From contig CM022675.1 of assembly GCA_012295275.1 (NCBI GenBank), positions 8,823,693 through 8,887,692 on the forward strand: a stretch of DNA of 64,000 bases, written 5' to 3'. This document shows, piece after piece, positions 12,232 through 26,024 of the stretch (its first letter is position 1; each line of letters opens with the position of its first letter). The notes under the pieces are model-generated. The model saw nothing but the letters and a program-made list of their open reading frames with translations, made no database searches and was not told the origin of the DNA. A program made the translations under genes and the position numbers. The DNA is from Chrysomallon squamiferum. Its lineage: Eukaryota > Mollusca > Gastropoda > Neomphalida > Peltospiridae.

Positions 12232-12503
12232 TTATAGCGGTTTCTGGTTTAGCCACGTGGTTAGAAAAATTATCAAAAAGAACACTGCAGACAGCTCGTG
12301 CGTTTTCCCGCCTCTGTTTGGTATCGGAGTTGTCGTCGGTTTTTCTTTTCTGAAATATGTCGATGTTATAGACTGAATTACAAATGAATATATAACTGCA
12401 TAATGCTTATAATTCAGGAATTAATATATATATATATATAACATGTCTTGTATGTAATTTAAAGTAAAATATATGTAATGTTTTAATATTTAGACATATT
12501 TTA

Positions 12504-12540
<37 letters not shown>

Positions 12541-12965
12541 GTCTATTATTATTATTTAACTATTATTATTATTAGTGTTTTTAACGTAAAATATAATAGA
12601 GCTAATTGTTATAAAGGTTTTATAAAGATTAATATACATAATAAATCGATTACATAATTACATAATTATTTATAATGTAATAATGATATAATGGGTTTTT
12701 TTTAATAAATATTAATAAATAATATTAGTAGTACAAACATTTATTAGTAATATATTTATTTATAAAGGTTAATACATGTTGTTATTATTATTATTATTAT
12801 TATTACATAAAGATTAATATTTTTTTTTAACTAAAGATTAAAGTATAATTTAATTATAAAAATATTTTTATATGCTATTTATTTAATAATTTTGCTACAT
12901 AATATTAGTAATATAAAGATTAATATTAATATTTTTCCATATTAACCAAACATTATTAAAGATAA

Positions 12966-13018
<53 letters not shown>

Positions 13019-13602
13019 ATAATAATAATAATAATAATATAATAATAATAGTAGTAGTAGTAAAACAAATAATAATAATAATGATGATAATAACAATGTT
13101 GATAGATAATAATTAAAAAGGTATTTTAACATTAATGATGATTGTGATGATAAAGAAGAACAAGAACAAGGTAAAAAGAAGGAGATGATCAAGAGAACAG
13201 AAAGAACAAAAATAACGGTAAGAACAAAAAAGATGGGTAAACAACAAAAGGAAACAACGAAAATACGAAATATGAAAACTAAATAACACAAAATGTGAAA
13301 CGAAAATTAACACAGAGAGAGAGAGAGAGATAAGAAATGATAAATGCAATAACATTAGTACATATTTATTCAAATAGAAAACTGTTAGCAGAGAGAGAGA
13401 GAGAGAGAGGGGTAGTGAATGAGAGAGACAGAAGAAGAGAGAGAGAGACAGATACTTACTTTACAAAAAAACCACTCTCCACAGTAACAAATTTTTGCAG
13501 GTAACATGACCCTTCAAATAGATCATCATTGGCTGTTTGTATCTGTTTTCTGAACTGAACTGAAACCGTTTGTTTGTAAACATATGTATTGTTCGTCTGC
13601 AG

Positions 13603-13633
<31 letters not shown>

Positions 13634-14728
13634 ACAAATAAAATGAAATGAAATGAATTCAAAGAACAGCGATGAAATGAATTTTTAAATTAGTGGTCAA
13701 AAGAAGTATTAGATGGAAAGAATTTTTTTTTTTTTTTAAAGTAAAGAGAACGGAAAAGTCGAATAAAAGTTTAAAAAAAGAACGAATATAAATTATTGCA
13801 TATAAGTCCAACCTTTAATAGTATTTATGAACTGGTTTAATTTTTAATTCTTTTCTCCAGTCTTTATTTATTTATTTATTTTGTTTGTTTGTTTATTTAT
13901 TTGTTCGTTTGTTGTTGTTGTTGTTGATTTGTTTGTTTGTTATCTTGTTGTTGTTGTTTTTTTTTTTTGTTTTTGTTGTTGTTTATTATTGTCATTTATT
14001 TAGTGGAATATACGACGTTATTGTTGTTATAACATACTCAACTCATGTACCCAAATTATATTATTTAAAAAAAACTAACTGAAACAAAACTAACTACTAA
14101 GTGTTTACTATATTTTAAATATAAAACTACCGGATTAAAGATAAAACTATTCTATACAGAATATACGTATAAGTAACACTAAATTTATGAAATTGTACCT
14201 TGACAGTGACTGTGTGATCGATTATAGAATTTCCCTGAATAATTAAACAATAGTTACGCATATTTACAAGTCAGTATATTTAATATGATTATCAACATTG
14301 TTAAACGGATTTATTTTGTATTGTCGGTAATCGGTAATTCTGTTAAATGACTTAATAAAGTTAAGGTTTTAATTTTGCGTTGTTGGTTACTCAACGTCAA
14401 AAATATGTTTTAAGTATACCATTAAAAGAGATTTATTTATTTTGTATACTTAGCTATTTTGTGTATACTTAGCTATTCAGTGTGAATTACTCTATAGACA
14501 ACAACATTAATGTATTTAGATTAATTTTAGACCGTTGACTGTAGGATATCAAATTTTTAATGATAACGTAAAGGTGCACTGATCAATTTTCTTACACTGA
14601 TTTATTTTAAGACAGCAGCTTAGCATTAGTATTTTTTTTCTAGCATCGGACACTGGATGTCAAATATTTGGTATTTTTCACATATTTACTCTTAAATAAT
14701 AATATTTTCTTTTGACCACTACAATCAA

Positions 14729-14759
<31 letters not shown>

Positions 14760-14764
14760 TATAT

Positions 14765-14842
<78 letters not shown>

Positions 14843-14871
14843 ATTATTTATTTCGAAAATAATTGTCACAT

Positions 14872-14951
<80 letters not shown>

Positions 14952-17900
14952 TCCAACCCAAACATGCATACATTCTTTCACACTCTACTTCTCTCTCGTG
15001 TTAAAAACAAAACAAAAAAACAACTAAGAGTTTGTTGTTCAAAAAAATACCTCTTCTGGATATATTGTTCCACACTGAAAGCTGTTATAATTTAGCCTCA
15101 GGACGTGACCTTTCCACGTGTCAGGTATCCCATCATCCTTTAAAGGGGGGTCGGGTACTGGCACCGACTGACAACTGGAGATCCCTTGTTTATCGATCAC
15201 TGAAGCGAATCCAGAGAAAGTACCCACCGGGTTGACGTTGAAGATTATTTCCCTTGAGTTACATATGATTTGATCTGAGTAATAATAATAATATTAATAA
15301 CAACAGCAATAATAATAATAATGATAATTATAGTAGTAGTAGTAGTAGTAGTAATAGTAGTAGTAGTAATAGTAGTAGTAGTAGTAATAGTAGTTGTAGT
15401 AGTAGATGTAATATTAATAATAAATAAATAAATAATAATAGTATTAATAACAACAATAACAATAGCAACAACAACAATAATAATAATAATGACAACAATA
15501 AGCAACAGTAAACAATACAAATAACAACAACAAAAACAAAAAAAATAATTATAACGGTCGTGATGATAATGATGAAAAATAAAGAATAAAAACAATTTAT
15601 AAGATTTTAATATTAATTAATTACTCTAATATATTTTTTATTATTGTTGTTCTTGTTGTTGTTGCTATCGTGATATCCTTATCAATCTCATAACATTTTC
15701 CCATAAATAGTAAAATACAATGATTGATTTTTGATATGGTATGGTTGGAAATTGAAAAACTTCAATATATATATATATATATATATAAAACAACACCCTA
15801 ACATTCCATGTCATTTATAAACTTTCAGAAAGTTTGATTCTGTACGTCAGTGGAAGTAGCAGTCCCAAGCAATGGCCGCCATATTTCAACACTGTGACGT
15901 ATGTTTTACGTCATACCTGTTTAACTGGTACTTACAGCGTTTTTCTGAGCAGTCCGCTCCGTAGTAATCAACTGAGCATGCGCAAACTTCGCCGTTCGAT
16001 TTCTTGACACAAACACCGCCATTTTTGCACTTGAGAGATCTACATCCGGAGGAAATGATGTCAGCTGAAATTTGATTAAAACGGTAATTAATGATAATGA
16101 TGTAAAATATTTGATAGCATTATTGCTATTCTGCTAGTACTATCATTACTGCTACTATTACCATTGCTGTTACTATTTTTATACTACTGAAACTACTGTT
16201 CTACCACAAATGTCACTGCTGATGTCGCTCCTACCATCACTGCTACTACAACTTCAAGAACTACGGCTACTACCACTAATATTACTGCTGCTACTACTAC
16301 TACAACTACTAGTGCTGCATTTGCTTCGACTACTACTGCTACTACTACAACAACTATTTCATCTACTACTATTATTGCTATTTCTACAGATACTACTTTC
16401 ATGTCTTACTGGTAGTAGCAGTTTATAGTTACAGTAGTAGTAATAGTTGTAATAATGACAGTAGTAATAGTAATAGTTATAGTAGTAGTAGTAGTAGTAG
16501 TAGCAGTAATAAAAGTAGTAGTAGTAACAGTAGTAGAAGTAGTAGTAGTAGTAGAAGTAGTAGAAGTAGTAGTAGAAAAAAGTGGCAACGGTAATAGTAA
16601 CAGAAGTAGTAATAGTTATATTAGTAGCAGTAGAAGTAGTTGTGGTAGTGGTAGTAGTAATGAAATAGTAATGTTACTAATGGTGATAGTGATGGTAATA
16701 ATAATATTATTAATTGCAGTGATGGTAGTTGTACCGATTGTGGTTACAGTAGTAATAGAAATAACAGTAATGGTAAAATTGCTTGTGCATGCCTACTCTG
16801 CACGCAGCATTTGACCTCATTAAAGAGCACTGACCAGGATAAAAATAATCGTAATATCTTTTTTATGTACTAGCAATAGTTTTTTTTTATACAAAATAAC
16901 GCGCTTTTTTCTTTTTTTTTTCTTTTTTTTTATGATAACAAACAATACATTTTCTTTACTTGTTTTTTTTTTTTCTTCTTCTTTTTTTTAAAGTTGTTTT
17001 TTATATTCACAGCGGGTTTTTGGGTGTATTCGGTAACGCCCGAATGCGTTTATAGCAGAATAGTTTTAAAATTCGGACATCTCGCGGTGTCTCCCATTTG
17101 CGTTTATCTGATGCAATTTCCACCACGAGCACCGCATTCTTTCTTTTAAAGCACCCACTTAACAAATCGCGGAAAGCGACGGGAGAGGTGTTGTAGGGTG
17201 TTTTGGGGGGGGGATTTTGGTGGGGGGTATTTGTTTTTTGTTTGTTTGTTTGTTGTTGTTGTTGTTTTGTGCGCTGGTATTGTTTGTTTTCTTTTTCTTT
17301 TTACCTCTTTTCATTTTATTATTACGTTTTTTTTTTTGTTGTTTTTTTCTTGCATTCTCCTAAGTTTTACGAGGTCTGTTAAATTCTGTATTTTTGTTCA
17401 CCTGAATTTATGTTCTTTCTGTCCTTCATTCATTCTTTCGTTCGTTCTTTCTTTCTGTATTTATTTATTTTATATATATATATATACTTATTCATATACA
17501 TACTCAATACTACTACTACTACTACTAATAATAATAATAGAAGGAATAGTGTTGATGATGACGATAGTGTTGATGTTGATAATAATAATAATAATAATAA
17601 AAACAGAAGAAAACAAAAAACAAGACTATGTACCTTTAACAATGGAGCAGTCGTCGCCTTGCAGATGCGACGGACACGTGCAGGTGCCGTTGTCGTTGCA
17701 CTTTACTGACGGTGGACAATTCTGACCCACTCTCAAACAGTGAAATGGTCCAGATTCTGAAAAAAATATAAAAATAAATAAATAAAAATAAATAATAATA
17801 ACAACAAGAACAATAATAATAATTTTAATAATAACAACAACAACAACAATAATAATAATTTAATAATAATAATAATAATAATAATGATAATAATAATAAT

Positions 17901-20020
17901 AGTAATAATAATAATAATCGATTAACGTTAAAAAGATGACTCCTAGTCTTTCGACACCAAAGCTTCTCCATATCATTTATAAACGACATAAATGTTCAGG
18001 CATGCTTGTTATGGGCAGAATCTATACCTTGGCCAGAGAGCTGTGACTAGGATAGATTTTACTGAGTAGTAGACAGACATGCAAATTTTGTGTTCATATT
18101 AGCAGTTATAAGCTGTACACAGGACTGAAATAAACCAGAGAGAGAGAGCACTGGCTGGAACGAGAGAAATTCCTTTGATAGTACTGAACAGAAATGATTT
18201 ATTTTATTGATAAATAGACAGACAGACAGACAGACATAGATAGATAGAGAGATAGGTAGGTAGGTAGGTAGGTAGGTAGGTAGACAGAGAGTCAGAAATA
18301 TAGATAAGTGGATAGATGGATGGTGGGATCGACGGATGGGTGAATGAGCTAATGGTATATGGAATAACAGAATGATGAAGTGATGGATGGAGGGATGGAT
18401 GGACGGATAGGTGGCTGACTAGATGTGTGGAGGACAGATACACAAAGAGACAATCAGACACACAGGTAGGTAGATATTCAGAATTTGTAAAACAGGATAT
18501 GAGTCGTATGGTATAATTTCAAAAGACTTTTGTATTTACGAACAGTAATAATGACATTTAATATCACATTTCTCTATTCGACTCTGTGTCGCAGTGAATG
18601 CAGCTGAACAAATGCTATTAAAAAAAAGCAATAAAGAGACGCACTGTCTATTGAGACCACTCCCTAAATCCGTGCTTCAAGATTTTACCACTTTACTTCT
18701 CCTCTGGTTCTGAAGTCATGCATGGTTTAAAGTGCTCGTATTGCAGTTCTGCATCAGTGAAATTTTTCGACTCTTTTTTTTTTTTTTTTTTTTTTACTCT
18801 ATCGTTATTACGTGAAAGACGTTTTTGAATAACTTATACAAATAAAAAAAAAATAATAATAATAATAATAAAATAAATGGTGTCAAATGGTGCAAACGTG
18901 ATGTTGATATTCTCAACACGTATTATGTTTCGTTATTTTTTTTTATTTATTATTTTTTTTTTTTTTTCGAGGTCGTACTGAGGCCCGAATCAAGGAAGCA
19001 AACGAGAACGTGCGGAACCCCTCCTGCTTATTTTATAACTTTTATTTTCAATTCAAAGTATCCTCACGTGGTCGCAAAAAAAAAAAAAAACTGTTTTCAG
19101 TTATTTATCAGACATTACTGTATATGCAAAGGAAGTGCAGAGTAGACTGCAATAATACACTGAATATGAAATTTATTCAGTAGAGCAGAAGAAATATAAT
19201 TTAGTTTTAATTATATACATATATACATACATATATATTGATATATCTGTGTATATATGTGTGTATATATGTATGTGTGTGTGTGTGTGTATTTAGTATT
19301 ATTATTGTCAAATACTTTTTTTTTTTTTTTTTTTTTTTTTAGAAATATTAGTCTTACGGCCACTATTTAAGTATTATTATTATATATATTATTTACGTGT
19401 ATATTATTTATGTATATATTATACTAATATATCTTATGAGTCTGATCAGCTGACTTGGGATAGACGACAACACTATTTTATGTAAATGAGGCATTAGGTC
19501 ACGTGTTTTATTGTCATGTGACACGTTGGTAAAAAGTACGATTCATTTTATTTGTTCATTACGTAACTATTCAGAACAGAAAGCTAAGGTTACAGTTAGT
19601 TTTTTTATACAATTCATTATGTCACTATGGACACCCACGCGATCTTTAGAAGGGATAGTGTTACTACAGGTATTCGTTAAACTGAATGCCTTACGATAGT
19701 ATTTCTCAGACTTTTTGTATTCATGGAATCCTTGTAGATTTTATTTATTTACTTGTCAACTGCTTATTTTTTTTATTGTAGAGGCATATATGTCGATTTC
19801 AGACATAATAAAAATAAAAACAAAGTCCGAAATAAATTAATTAATTAATTAATATCTTAAGTTATGATTTCAGAAAAAAAAATTATATCCATAAACCGTT
19901 GTAGATTATGCTTTGAAAATTAAAATATTTAAAAATTCATGACTGTAACTCATATACTCTTTTTGAAATGATGCTAATACCCTTTGTATAATTATTAATT
20001 TCTATAACAGATATTATTTA

Positions 20021-20064
<44 letters not shown>

Positions 20065-21019
20065 ATATTTTATGAGTTTAACATTATGAGTTTAGCAGGA
20101 GTGAGACGCCACAAGACACAAGATCGATCCTTCGTACATCCATGTGAACAACTCAACTCAAAAGAGATTAAAAATGCATGGAGTAGATTGTTATATGTAA
20201 CATTTAACTTTCTTTGTTAAACTATCCTGCCTGTATATTCGCCCGCAAGACATGGTGACGGTTACATTAAGGTGATTGTTCAAATTTCTTTTTATATATA
20301 TATATATATATATACAGCGTAAATAAAAGTTCTTTTCTGAACAACACGCGCTGTCATGATAACCGAAAAGGCAGACGTGAAGAAAAGCCATTGACGTTTT
20401 TAAACTGAAACTGACAAAAACATGTTTTTATCCCATCTTATGATCCATTAAATTCAAATCAGCAAAGTAAACAGTGACTCTGCACATCGAAACTAGTCTT
20501 ACGTCTCAGTAATTACGTTCGAGTTGTCAGTGAAAACTGACAATCTATCGTAATTATTGGATTTTAAATTTTGATTATTAAATATTCACTTAAAACCTAT
20601 AACAAAAAAATAAATTAAATTAAATTAAAAAAATAATAATGAATTTATAATGCTCAAGAAAGTATGTAAAGAATTTTTTTTCCTGAATTCCAGAATGTAA
20701 AAAATACAGTCAAGTTTACTCCGAATTTGTCAAGATTATGGTTATTCATTTTGACATTTCTTTGCAGCAACAAAACCTACGGAGATGGATGTGATTTCAA
20801 AATGAAGCAGACGACATAAGGAAAATGACGATTTGTATAACTCAATACATCAAAAATGCAGCTTAATTCATGATTTCATGTGTCCAGTCCCAAATATTAT
20901 TTATTAAATTGTAAAATACCGTTACAGATATGTGACTGATAATGAATGTTATAACCTTCTTTCAAACGATTCTAGAGTCTAAAAAATGAGCTGCATGGTA
21001 TAACTTTTAAGAAGGATGA

Positions 21020-21056
<37 letters not shown>

Positions 21057-21297
21057 AACATAATCAAATAAATTAATTAATTAATTTTAATAAAAACCAA
21101 ATAAATAAATAAAGCCATCAGCTAAAAACGTAAGTGAAAAATCGGTGATTTGTGTTCTGATCAAGTATACAGTGTTATACAAAGATGAACGAGTTATAAT
21201 AATAACAATAACAATAACAGCAGCAGCAACAACAAGAACAACAACAAATATAACATTGATAACGACAACAACGATGATAATTTCAAAAATAATTTTA

Positions 21298-21334
<37 letters not shown>

Positions 21335-22176
21335 TTTATTGTTATTATTGTTGTTGTTGTTGTTATTATTATTGATAATAATAAAAATGTAGCATATATA
21401 AAATAATACAAGTATTAGTAACATTAGTAGTAGTAGTAGTAGTAACAACATTGTTAGTACTAACAATTAATAGTAATACTTGCACTATTAAAAATTAACA
21501 GTAGTAGTAGTAATAAACTGTAACAGTAGTAATACTAATAGCGACAGCATCGTCATTAGTAAACAGTATTATTATTACTGCTTGAAGTAGTAATAGCAGT
21601 AGTTGTAACAGCAGCAGTAGTAGCGTTAGGATCAGTGTACAGTAAATAACAATACTGCTTTTAATAGTAATAATAATAGCAGAAGCTATAACAGTAGTAG
21701 CAACAGCAGTATTCAGCAGAAATAGAAATAGCATCGATAGCAATTTATTCTTAATACATATATTGCATTTGATAGTCGTAGTTGTAGTAGAATTAATTCT
21801 GGTGATGATGATGGTGATGATGGTGATGATGGTGGCTGTAATGGTGGTGTACAAAATTAATATTAACATATATCAGTAAATGAAAAAGTAATAGTTAAAG
21901 TATTGGTAGTAATAGGATAAGTAGTTGTTGTCGTAGTCGTTATTGTTGCCGCTGTTGTCGTTGTTGCTGTCACTCTAGTTGTTTTGTGTTGCTGTTATCG
22001 TCACTATAATTGTTGTCTTTGCTACTGTCGTTTCTGTTGTTGTTTTTGTTGTTGTCGTCGTCATTACTGTCGTGGTAGTCGCCGCATTTCGTCGTTGTCG
22101 CTGACGTTGTTTTAAATATGTTTTACTTACCTGTCGTTTCCAAGATTAGAAGAAACAGCATCACAGTCAACATCAT
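12232..22176 (-). CDS. secreted/membrane-anchored protein: two EGF-like domains plus a lone ZP-N domain, 258 aa
   Basis: Six coding exons were read on the minus strand: 22131-22176, 17634-17756, 15936-16064, 15051-15274, 13460-13596 and 12232-12349. Every junction has GT-AG ends and matching phase, totalling 259 codons with stop. Residues 1-15 are a hydrophobic signal peptide (MMLTVMLFLLILETT). EGF1 has Cys 22, 29, 35, 41, 43, 52 and EGF2 has Cys 64, 69, 75, 84, 86, 95, both in the C-x-C EGF pattern. Residues 100-210 match ZP-N, with its four cysteines (104, 134, 167, 205), the QCGTIYPEE motif and the following YVYKQTVSVQF strand. A Thr/Pro linker then leads to a hydrophobic C-terminus (about 240-253) ending NQKPL, read as a GPI signal or membrane helix. 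No ZP-C module follows before the stop. ZP-N modules mediate extracellular polymerisation or binding; the ligand here is unknown. Confidence 0.87.
12350..13459. repeat. AT-rich, trinucleotide-rich intron (last intron of the ZP-N gene)
   Basis: Contains (AAT)n at 12507-12538, (TTA)n at 12781-12805, (ACT)n at 12966-13017 followed by (AAT)n, and short GA tracts at 13313-13330 and 13391-13445 beside the exon donor. No exon other than the two flanking ones. Confidence 0.85.
14734..14947. repeat. (AAAT)n-(TA)n-(TC)n compound microsatellite
   Basis: (AAAT)n at 14734-14757, (TA)n at 14758-14839 and (TC)n at 14877-14947, in the intron between ZP-N gene exons 13596 and 15051. Confidence 0.97.
15283..15500. 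repeat. (AAT)n/(GTA)n trinucleotide cluster
   Basis: Begins about 9 bp upstream of the splice acceptor of the ZP-N exon at 15051-15274 and runs through mixed AAT, GTA and AAC blocks. Confidence 0.9.
16130..16780. repeat. degenerate (ACT)n then (GTA)n trinucleotide block
   Basis: About 270 bp biased to ACT/ACC is followed by about 370 bp of AGT/GTA, so the block is close to complementary-symmetric around 16410. It lies in the intron between the two EGF exons. Open frames here are repeat translations. Confidence 0.85.
17465..17920. repeat. TA, ACT and AAT microsatellites flanking the first EGF exon
   Basis: (TA)n at 17472-17486, (ACT)n/(AAT)n at 17512-17539, (AAT)n at 17579-17600 and 17795-17915. 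The exon 17634-17756 is embedded between them. Confidence 0.85.
18213..18475. repeat. tetranucleotide tract (GACA/GATA/GGTA/GATG)n
   Basis: Pure GACA and GGTA blocks at 18217-18285 grade into degenerate GATG/GGAT repeats to about 18475, in the long first intron of the ZP-N gene. Confidence 0.85.
20022..20063. repeat. (GT)n microsatellite
   Basis: About 40 bp of pure GT in the first intron of the ZP-N gene. Confidence 0.97.
21190..21860. repeat. trinucleotide-rich block, first intron of the ZP-N gene
   Basis: Mixed AAT, AAC, TTA, TTG, GTA and GAT runs, with the longest pure run (TTA)n at 21300-21332. The rest of the intron (18.5-21.1 kb) is AT-rich, with short unique islands near 18.6-18.8, 18.96-19.07 and 20.1 kb in which I see no exon. 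Confidence 0.85.
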
Positions 22177-22193
22177 CTTCAGCGGCTGATGAA

Positions 22194-24527
22194 CTGAAAG
22201 GTAAAAATATAATACAGCCTGAAATAAACCAGTAATTTAATATTAAAAGGAAGAAGAAAAAACAAAATTATGCTTTCGTAAAAAAAAAAAAAAAAAAAAA
22301 GTGTTTCGGTCTGTTTGTCACGCGCCCTAAGGGGGGGGGGTTAAATACAGAGAAAGAATAGAGTTAGGGCGAAGATAATAGAAAAACGAAAATAAAATAA
22401 AAGACAGAAAGATGGGGTAGGTGTTTGAAATAAAGAAACGAAATAAAATACTTTAAAAATATATAATAAATTTTAAAAATGACAGGGACTGAAGAAAAGG
22501 AGAATACAGAAAAGAATGGATTGAAAGAACAAAGAAACAGAGAGGAAGAAAGACTTCAATACAAACAAAACTGAAGGGTATTGAAAGGAAAGAAGAACCT
22601 AAGAAAGAATAAAAAAATAAAATAAAAATAAAGATAAAAATAAACAAAGAATGAATTAAACGTCGAAAGTAACTAAATTAGATTTAAGTATAATAATAAT
22701 AATAATAATAATGATAATTATTAATAATTATTATGATGATGATGATGATGATCATTATTATAATTATTATTATTATTATTATTATATCATCTTCATCATC
22801 ATTATTATTATTATTATTATGATAAATGAATGAGTAATTACCTCTCCTATAACTAGATTTTTCTAGTTGTAGAGAGAGAAAAAAAAAATATAATAATAAT
22901 AAAAAAAAAAAAAAAATTGAAAAAAATGCTTTATAGCTCTATGTTAATAGAAAGGTTTCAGGATGTTGAGATGTTCTGTGAGTCATCGGATCGTATCTTC
23001 CTGGAGTCTTACAAGAACACTGGGTATTGTTATTTTCGCTTTACATTGCCTTATCAAAACTTTTTACCTGCCTGAATAAACGAGTAGGGTGATAATATTT
23101 GTTACCGCAGAGTTTTGTAATATAAAAAATCTTTTGGATTGTTTTTTTTTTTTTTTTTTTTTTTATGATAATAAATAATAATAATATTATATATAGCACA
23201 TTTTTATCTTATTTTTATTAGTTTTATTATTATTATTATTATTTATATATAGATATAGATATAGATATAGATATTGATGTAGATATAGATTAAGGTACTT
23301 TTTTTATTATTATTATTTTGTTATTTATTTATTGTTAAAGTTTTAAAACATTTTTCTAACTTTATTTTATTACTATATATATTTTTGTTTTTTTTTAATT
23401 TTAAACATTTCTTTTTATATTTAATTCCTTCCTTTTTCGATCCTTCTTTCTAAAACTTTTATCTCTTTTCCCCCACCTCCGCTAATTTCTTCCTTTTTCT
23501 TTCATTCTTTCTTTTTCCTCTGTCTTTCGCAGTTCATCATTTTCTTACTTTCGTTAATTTTTCTTATATTATTTATTTATTTGGTTCTGTTATCTTTCTT
23601 TTCCTATATGACCCTTCACATTATTTGACAAATGACGTCATAAAACTGACTTTAAGCTTGTTTTGAAAAGTGTCTTAGATATGTAATAATTTTTTTATCT
23701 TATGATTTTCACGGAAGTTACTATGTAATATCTTATTACTGTCTCCAGGAAAAAACAAAATCATGAATTTAAAGTCAAAGATTCTTTAGAATTACATTTC
23801 TGAATCTAGTAATTTCCTTCCGAGTTCGCAGTGAAAAGTCTCTTGCTGTTATGATTTTGAAGTTTTGACATTTCGAATGAAAACATACATACGATAATAT
23901 AAACACTTTCAAAAACAGTAACACACAGTCACACGCACAGTCATACGCACACACTCACACATATGTATATACACACTCACGTAGACGTATACACACTAAT
24001 GCAAAGATACAGTAACATGTTAACACAGACAATAACACATACCCATAAAAACACATAAACACACGCACGCACATATATATTCACACACATACGTACAATC
24101 ACACACATAGAGGCACACAACACACTTACGCACACATACACACACATATAAACACACAAAAACACACGTATTTGCATTTGTACACATATAAATACAATCG
24201 TACAATCATAAATTTCTCCGCATTTACTTAGGTTTTTACTTTAATAATTCTTTTACTTTTAAGCCATTATCTTAATTTACAGCTTAACAACACAGTCGGT
24301 TTGTCTGTCTTATGGTTTTCATAAGAATAATGGTTTACTTAAAAACAGAAAGAGTAAAATAAAAACGCCAGCTTTCAAATAAAAATCTTTTTACAAAATC
24401 AGATAAACACGCCTAACGTCATATTATTATCTTCATGAACGTGTTATTATTTTTAGCGTATACATAATAAATTATCTTTACTGACGTAGCATATAATTAC
24501 TGTCGTCTTCTTTTTTACTCTAGTGAC

Positions 24528-24587
<60 letters not shown>

Positions 24588-24613
24588 CATCATTATTATT
24601 ATTATTATTATTA

Positions 24614-24651
<38 letters not shown>

Positions 24652-25730
24652 GTTGTTGTTGTTGTTGCTGTGTCATGACTTCGTATTATTATTTACATTG
24701 ACATATTATTATTGACGTCGTATTGTTACATATTGATTTGACATATTAATAAATACGTACATACGTATTATTATTTATTATCTACATCGACATATTATTA
24801 TACGTAAACACATACATACATACATATATACATACATACACATACAAAATGTACATATACATACATTCGGACGTACTCACATACAATCTGACAAATATAC
24901 ACTCACCTATACACATATACAAACACCTACACATTACATATAAATAATATATTCCATTCTTGTTTATATTATATTATACAATCAGGGTTATGGATTAATA
25001 AAAATAACATATAAAACAATATACATTTCTAATAGGTATATCATTTTACGTAATAAATTTGTTATTAGATATTAATATGGGCAAAATATATAGTTTATAA
25101 TTTAATATCGTAATATTTATTTCATTTTTAAAATATTAGTGATACACAACTGAAAATTAATTTTATTTTTATTTTATTTTTTGCTTCTTTCATTATTCGT
25201 TTTATTTGTTTATTTATTCATTCATTCGTTCATTCATTCGTTATTTTTCGTTTCCACGTTTAGCTGATTCTTTCTTTCTCTCTTTCTTTCTTTTCCCTTT
25301 TATTTTCTTATATAATTTTTTTTCTTTTTTGTTTTGTAAAGCACATGTACTTTTATTTTCTTTCCTTGTTTCTTTATTCGTTTTATTTTATTTATTTATT
25401 TATTTATTTGTTGTTTTTTCTTTGTTTAACTTGTTTATTTAGATTAATGGTTTAGTGTATGTATATTATCAAACACGATTAATACTACAACTACCTCTGC
25501 TATTAGTGTACAACCACTACGGCTTGAATGCATATTACTACAATTATAACGACTGCTACTATTACCACTATTATTTGCAGTTATAAATAATAAATTAATA
25601 GATGTTTAGAAATGTTTTCTGCTTCAGTCTGCTACACACACGAACACACACGCACAACATATGTACGTGTGTGTGTGTCTATGTACGTAAGTATGTTTTA
25701 TGTGTGTGTGTGTGTGTTTGTGTATGTATA
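22194..25730. other. AT-rich, microsatellite-rich spacer upstream of the ZP-N gene
   Basis: Holds (AAT)n/(GAT)n/(TTA)n at 22690-22820, a GATATA-type tract at 23250-23290, a degenerate (CACA)n block at 23910-24200, (TTA)n at 24530-24668 and a CATA-rich stretch at 24810-24930. The acceptor at 22194 implies at least one upstream 5' UTR exon of the ZP-N gene, which I could not place. Confidence 0.6.
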
Positions 25731-25732
25731 TA

Positions 25733-25814
<82 letters not shown>
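25652..25814. repeat. (GT)n-(TA)n-(GA)n compound microsatellite
   Basis: GT-rich blocks at 25665-25725, a short TATATA, then (GA)n at 25737-25814. The order mimics the tail of the composite repeat at 28567-28797 but lacks its unique core. Confidence 0.95.
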
Positions 25815-25817
<3 letters not shown>

Positions 25818-26024
25818 AAATCGTTATTTTCTTCGAACTATAAGAGAAAACATTTTTATTGTCTTACCTGTAACTACAGTGTGACGTTTGCTGAAGTAAG
25901 AAAGGAAAACACGTCAACAAGGCAGAAATTCCCCACACAACGAAAACAGACAAGTGGTACAGAACAAGTATTACAAAACACGAACTTCAAATAAATACCT
26001 TTCGGAATAGTCCGTTGTATTTCA

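Noticed and set aside
12232-12349. Alternative frame of the last ZP-N gene exon reading through KRKTDDNSDTKQRRENAR
   Set aside because: The preceding exon ends in phase 2, which selects the EKPTTTPIPNRGG frame; the alternative does not fit the splice phase.
22690-22820. Regular repeat blocks that could suggest a CRISPR array
   Set aside because: They are di- and trinucleotide microsatellites without unique spacers, in a eukaryotic genome.
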